From: Episyrphus balteatus
Taxonomy: Eukaryota; Arthropoda; Insecta; Diptera; Syrphidae
Reading direction: 5' to 3'
Assembly (NCBI RefSeq): GCF_945859705.1
Contig: NC_079136.1
Coordinates: 79,918,867-79,982,866 of the forward strand
DNA: 64,000 nt
Shown: positions 59,501 to 64,000 of the stretch, one piece after another
How positions within the stretch are numbered: the stretch's first letter is position 1
Layout of the letters: each line of letters opens with the position of its first letter
Program-made: the position numbers and the translations under genes
Notes under the pieces: generated by a model
What the model saw: only the letters and a program-made list of their open reading frames with translations
Told to the model about the DNA's origin: nothing
Databases searched by the model: none

Positions 59501-62500
59501 ACAAAAATGTATTTTTTATAAGTTTTGGACTTGTAGTTTTGTTTTTAGAGAATTTTGAATTTTGCAAGTTTCATAGTGTTTAGACGCTTGGTTAACGAGA
59601 TATGACGATTTAAACATTTTTAAAAGTGATTTTCTCCAAACGTGAATTTTTCAACTCCAATTGAATTGTATGCGAAGGATATCGACTCACAGAGCACAAA
59701 AATGTATTTTTTATAAGTTTTGGACTTGTAGTTTTGTTTTTAGAGAATTTTGAATTTTGCAAGTTTCATAGTGTTTAGACGCTTGGTTAACGAGATATGA
59801 CGATTTAAACATTTTTAAAAGTGATTTTCTCCAAACGTGAATTTTTCAACTCCAATTGAATTGTATGCGAAGGATATCGACTCACAGAGCACAAAAATGT
59901 ATTTTTTATAAGTTTTGGACTTGTAGTTTTGTTTTTAGAGAATTTTGAATTTTGCAAGTTTCATAGTGTTTAGACGCTTGGTTAACGAGATATGACGATT
60001 TAAACATTTTTAAAAGTGATTTTCTCCAAACGTGAATTTTTCAACTCCAATTGAATTGTATGCGAAGGATATCGACTCACAGAGCACAAAAATGTATTTT
60101 TTATAAGTTTTGGACTTGTAGTTTTGTTTTTAGAGAATTTTGAATTTTGCAAGTTTCATTGAGAATAGACGCTTGGTTAACGAGATATGACGATTTAAAC
60201 ATTTTTAAAAGTGATTTTCTCCAAACGTGAATTTTTCAACTCCAATTGAATTGTATGCGAAGGATATCGACTCACAGAGCACAAAAATGTATTTTTTATA
60301 AGTTTTGGACTTGTAGTTTTGTTTTTAGAGAATTTTGAATTTTGCAAGTTTCATAGTGTTTAGACGCTTGGTTAACGAGATATGACGATTTAAACATTTT
60401 TAAAAGTGATTTTCTCCAAACGTGAATTTTTCAACTCCAATTGAATTGTATGCGAAGGATATCGACTCACAGAGCACAAAAATGTATTTTTTATAAGTTT
60501 TGGACTTGTAGTTTTGTTTTTAGAGAATTTTGAATTTTGCAAGTTTCATAGTGTTTAGACGCTTGGTTAACGAGATATGACGATTTAAACATTTTTAAAA
60601 GTGATTTTCTCCAAACGTGAATTTTTCAACTCCAATTGAATTGTATGCGAAGGATATCGACTCACAGAGCACAAAAATGTATTTTTTATAAGTTTTGGAC
60701 TTGTAGTTTTGTTTTTAGAGAATTTTGAATTTTGCAAGTTTCATAGTGTTTAGACGCTTGGTTAACGAGATATGACGATTTAAACATTTTTAAAAGTGAT
60801 TTTCTCCAAACGTGAATTTTTCAACTCCAATTGAATTGTATGCGAAGGATATCGACTCACAGAGCACAAAAATGTATTTTTTATAAGTTTTGGACTTGTA
60901 GTTTTGTTTTTAGAGAATTTTGAATTTTGCAAGTTTCATAGTGTTTAGACGCTTGGTTAACGAGATATGACGATTTAAACATTTTTAAAAGTGATTTTCT
61001 CCAAACGTGAATTTTTCAACTCCAATTGAATTGTATGCGAAGGATATCGACTCACAGAGCACAAAAATGTATTTTTTATAAGTTTTGGACTTGTAGTTTT
61101 GTTTTTAGAGAATTTTGAATTTTGCAAGTTTCATAGTGTTTAGACGCTTGGTTAACGAGATATGACGATTTAAACATTTTTAAAAGTGATTTTCTCCAAA
61201 CGTGAATTTTTCAACTCCAATTGAATTGTATGCAAAGGATATCGACTCACAGAGAAACAAAAATGTATTTTTTATAAGTTTTGGACTTGTAGTTTTGTTT
61301 TTAGAGAATTTTGAATTTTGCAAGTTTCATAGTGTTTAGACGCTTGGTTAACGAGATATGACGATTTAAACATTTTTAAAAGTGATTTTCTCCAAACGTG
61401 AATTTTTCAACTCCAATTGAATTGTATGCGAAGGATATCGACTCACAGAGCACAAAAATGTATTTTTTATAAGTTTTGGACTTGTAGTTTTGTTTTTAGA
61501 GAATTTTGAATTTTGCAAGTTTCATAGTGTTTAGACGCTTGGTTAACGAGATATGACGATTTAAACATTTTTAAAAGTGATTTTCTCCAAACGTGAATTT
61601 TTCAACTCCAATTGAATTGTATGCGAAGGATATCGACTCACAGAGCACAAAAATGTATTGTTTATAAGTTTTGGACTTGTAGTTTTGTTTTTAGAGAATT
61701 TTGAATTTTGCAAGTTTCATAGTGTTTAGACGCTTGGTTAACGAGATATGACGATTTAAACATTTTTAAAAGTGATTTTCTCCAAACGTGAATTTTTCAA
61801 CTCCAATTGAATTGTATGCGAAGGATATCGACTCACAGAGCACAAAAATGTATTTTTTATAAGTTTTGGACTTGTAGTTTTGTTTTTAGAGAATTTTGAA
61901 TTTTGCAAGTTTCATAGTGTTTAGACGCTTGGTTAACGAGATATGACGATTTAAACATTTTTAAAAGTGATTTTCTCCAAACGTGAATTTTTCAACTCCA
62001 ATTGAATTGTATGCGAAGGATATCGACTCACAGAGCACAAAAATGTATTTTTTATAAGTTCTGGACTTGTAGTTTTGTTTTTAGAGAATTTTGAATTTTG
62101 CAAGTTTCATAGTGTTTAGACGCTTGGTTAACGAGATATGACGATTTAAACATTTTTAAAAGTGATTTTCTCCAAACGTGAATTTTTCAACTCCAATTGA
62201 ATTGTATGCGAAGGATATCGACTCACAGAGCACAAAAATGTATTGTTTATAAGTTTTGGACTTGTAGTTTTGTTTTTAGAGAATTTTGAATTTTGCAAGT
62301 TTCATAGTGTTTAGACGCTTGGTTAACGAGATATGACGATTTAAACATTTTTAAAAGTGATTTTCTCCAAACGTGAATTTTTCAACTCCAATTGAATTGT
62401 ATGCGAAGGATATCGACTCACAGAGCACAAAAATGTATTTTTTATAAGTTTTGGACTTGTAGTTTTGTTTTTAGAGAATTTTGAATTTTGCAAGTTTCAT

Positions 62501-64000
62501 AGTGTTTAGACGCTTGGTTAACGAGATATGACGATTTAAACATTTTTAAAAGTGATTTTCTCCAAACGTGAATTTTTCAACTCCAATTGAATTGTATGCG
62601 AAGGATATCGACTCACAGAGCACAAAAATGTATTTTTTATAAGTTTTGGACTTGTAGTTTTGTTTTTAGAGAATTTTGAATTTTGCAAGTTTCATAGTGT
62701 TTAGACGCTTGGTTAACGAGATATGACGATTTAAACATTTTTAAAAGTGATTTTCTCCAAGCGTGAATTTTTCAACTCCAATTGAATTGTATGCGAAGGA
62801 TATCGACTCACAGAGCACAAAAATGTATTTTTTATAAGTTTTGGACTTGTAGTTTTGTTTTTAGAGAATTTTGAATTTTGCAAGTTTCATAGTGTTTAGA
62901 CGCTTGGTTAACGAGATATGACGATTTAAACATTTTTAAAAGTGATTTTCTCCAAACGTGAATTTTTCAACTCCAATTGAATTGTATGCGAAGGATATCG
63001 ACTCACAGAGCACAAAAATGTATTTTCTATAAGTTTTGGACTTGTAGTTTTGTTTTTAGAGAATTTTGAATTTTGCAAGTTTCATAGTGTTTAGACGCTT
63101 GGTTAACGAGATATGACGATTTAAACATTTTTAAAAGTGATTTTCTCCAAACGTGAATTTTTCAACTCCAATTGAATTGTATGCGAAGGATATCGACTCA
63201 CAGAGCACAAAAATGTATTTTTTATAAGTTTTGGACTTGTAGTTTTGTTTTTAGAGAATTTTGAATTTTGCAAGTTTCATAGTGTTTAGACGCTTGGTTA
63301 ACGAGATATGACGATTTAAACATTTTTAAAAGTGATTTTCTCCAAACGTGAATTTTTCAACTCCAATTGAATTGTATGCGAAGGATATCGACTCACAGAG
63401 CACAAAAATGTATTTTTTATAAGTTTTGGACTTGTAGTTTTGTTTTTAGAGAATTTTGAATTTTGCAAGTTTCATTGAGAATAGACGCTTGGTTAACGAG
63501 ATATGACGATTTAAACATTTTTAAAAGTGATTTTCTCCAAACGTGAATTTTTCAACTCCAATTGAATTGTATGCGAAGGATATCGACTCACAGAGCACAA
63601 AAATGTATTTTTTATAAGTTTTGGACTTGTAGTTTTGTTTTTAGAGAATTTTGAATTTTGCAAGTTTCATAGTGTTTAGACGCTTGGTTAACGAGATATG
63701 ACGATTTAAACATTTTTAAAAGTGATTTTCTCCAAACGTGAATTTTTCAACTCCAATTGAATTGTATGCGAAGGATATCGACTCACAGAGCACAAAAATG
63801 TATTTTTTATAAGTTTTGGACTTGTAGTTTTGTTTTTAGAGAATTTTGAATTTTGCAAGTTTCATAGTGTTTAGACGCTTGGTTAACGAGATATGACGAT
63901 TTAAACATTTTTAAAAGTGATTTTCTCCAAACGTGAATTTTTCAACTCCAATTGAATTGTATGCGAAGGATATCGACTCACAGAGCACAAAAATGTATTT
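53562..64000. repeat. 195-bp satellite, block 6 (continues beyond the window)
   Basis: About 53 monomers of the CATAG/TTATAAGTTTT subfamily, highly uniform. Markers show higher-order structure: ATTGTTTATAAG at 57171 and 58536, and at 57756 and 59121, each pair 1,365 bp apart (7 x 195). TTCATTGAGAATAGACG at 55671, 60156 and 63472 is spaced 4,485 bp (23 x 195) and 3,316 bp (17 x 195 + 1; the extra base is near 61255). There is no gene. Confidence 0.97.
57171..59900. repeat. 7-monomer higher-order repeat (1,365 bp), two copies
   Basis: The marker trio ATTGTTTATAAG, AAGTTCTGGAC and ATTGTTTATAAG recurs as a set at 57171-57756 and 58536-59121, exactly 1,365 bp apart. A third trio at about 61656-62241 lies 13 monomers further on. 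Confidence 0.78.

Noticed and set aside
1..64000. CRISPR array or prokaryotic origin for the regular repeats
   Set aside because: The repeats are contiguous without unique spacers, and the window holds an errantivirus-type retroelement and eukaryotic transposon and splice signals.
1..64000. Identity with the Drosophila 1.688 (359-bp) satellite family
   Set aside because: The monomer length (195 bp) and the sequence I could compare by eye show no convincing match; naming the family would need a database search.

Overview
The window is eukaryotic heterochromatin, most likely from a higher fly (Diptera). It is AT-rich and has no recognisable host gene. Roughly 40 kb is one satellite with a 195-bp monomer (about 200 copies). 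The rest is transposable elements inserted into that satellite, several of them nested. The dipteran call rests on an errantivirus-type Ty3/gypsy retroelement with gag, pol and env, a TATA-less Inr/DPE-type LTR promoter, and the miniature transposons present. The species cannot be named from the sequence alone.

Layout: 1-694 satellite; 695-8551 a hAT-type DNA transposon (8-bp target duplication) filled almost entirely with a 14-bp minisatellite, itself interrupted at 2900-3552 by a TA-flanked miniature element; 8552-40744 satellite interrupted by foldback elements at 17199-17702, 21962-23219 and 32313-33594; 40745-53561 a fourth foldback copy, split at its central CG palindrome by an errantivirus-like LTR retrotransposon (41000-53308, target duplication CGCG, LTRs identical by eye); 53562-64000 satellite.

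The retrotransposon reads 5' LTR, primer-binding site, gag, a predicted -1 frameshift signal, pol (protease, reverse transcriptase, RNase H, integrase), env, polypurine tract and 3' LTR. Two features suggest this copy cannot move by itself. The residue at the third integrase catalytic position is Ser, not Glu, and env is split by a 5.35-kb composite insertion (47026-52377) holding at least seven older palindromic or TIR-bearing miniature elements.

Most long open frames here are artefacts. Those at 1356-8328 run through the 14-bp repeat, which has no stop codon in any forward frame. The recurrent frames of about 62 codons are satellite, and those near 17.1, 22 and 33 kb lie in foldback arms. 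The only real coding sequences are gag, pol and the two env fragments. Every empty site I could rebuild restores an exact unit: 114+81 = 195 bp across the hAT, 29+166 = 195 bp across the first foldback, and 255+249 = 504 bp across the retroelement. These sums fix the element boundaries and order the insertions.
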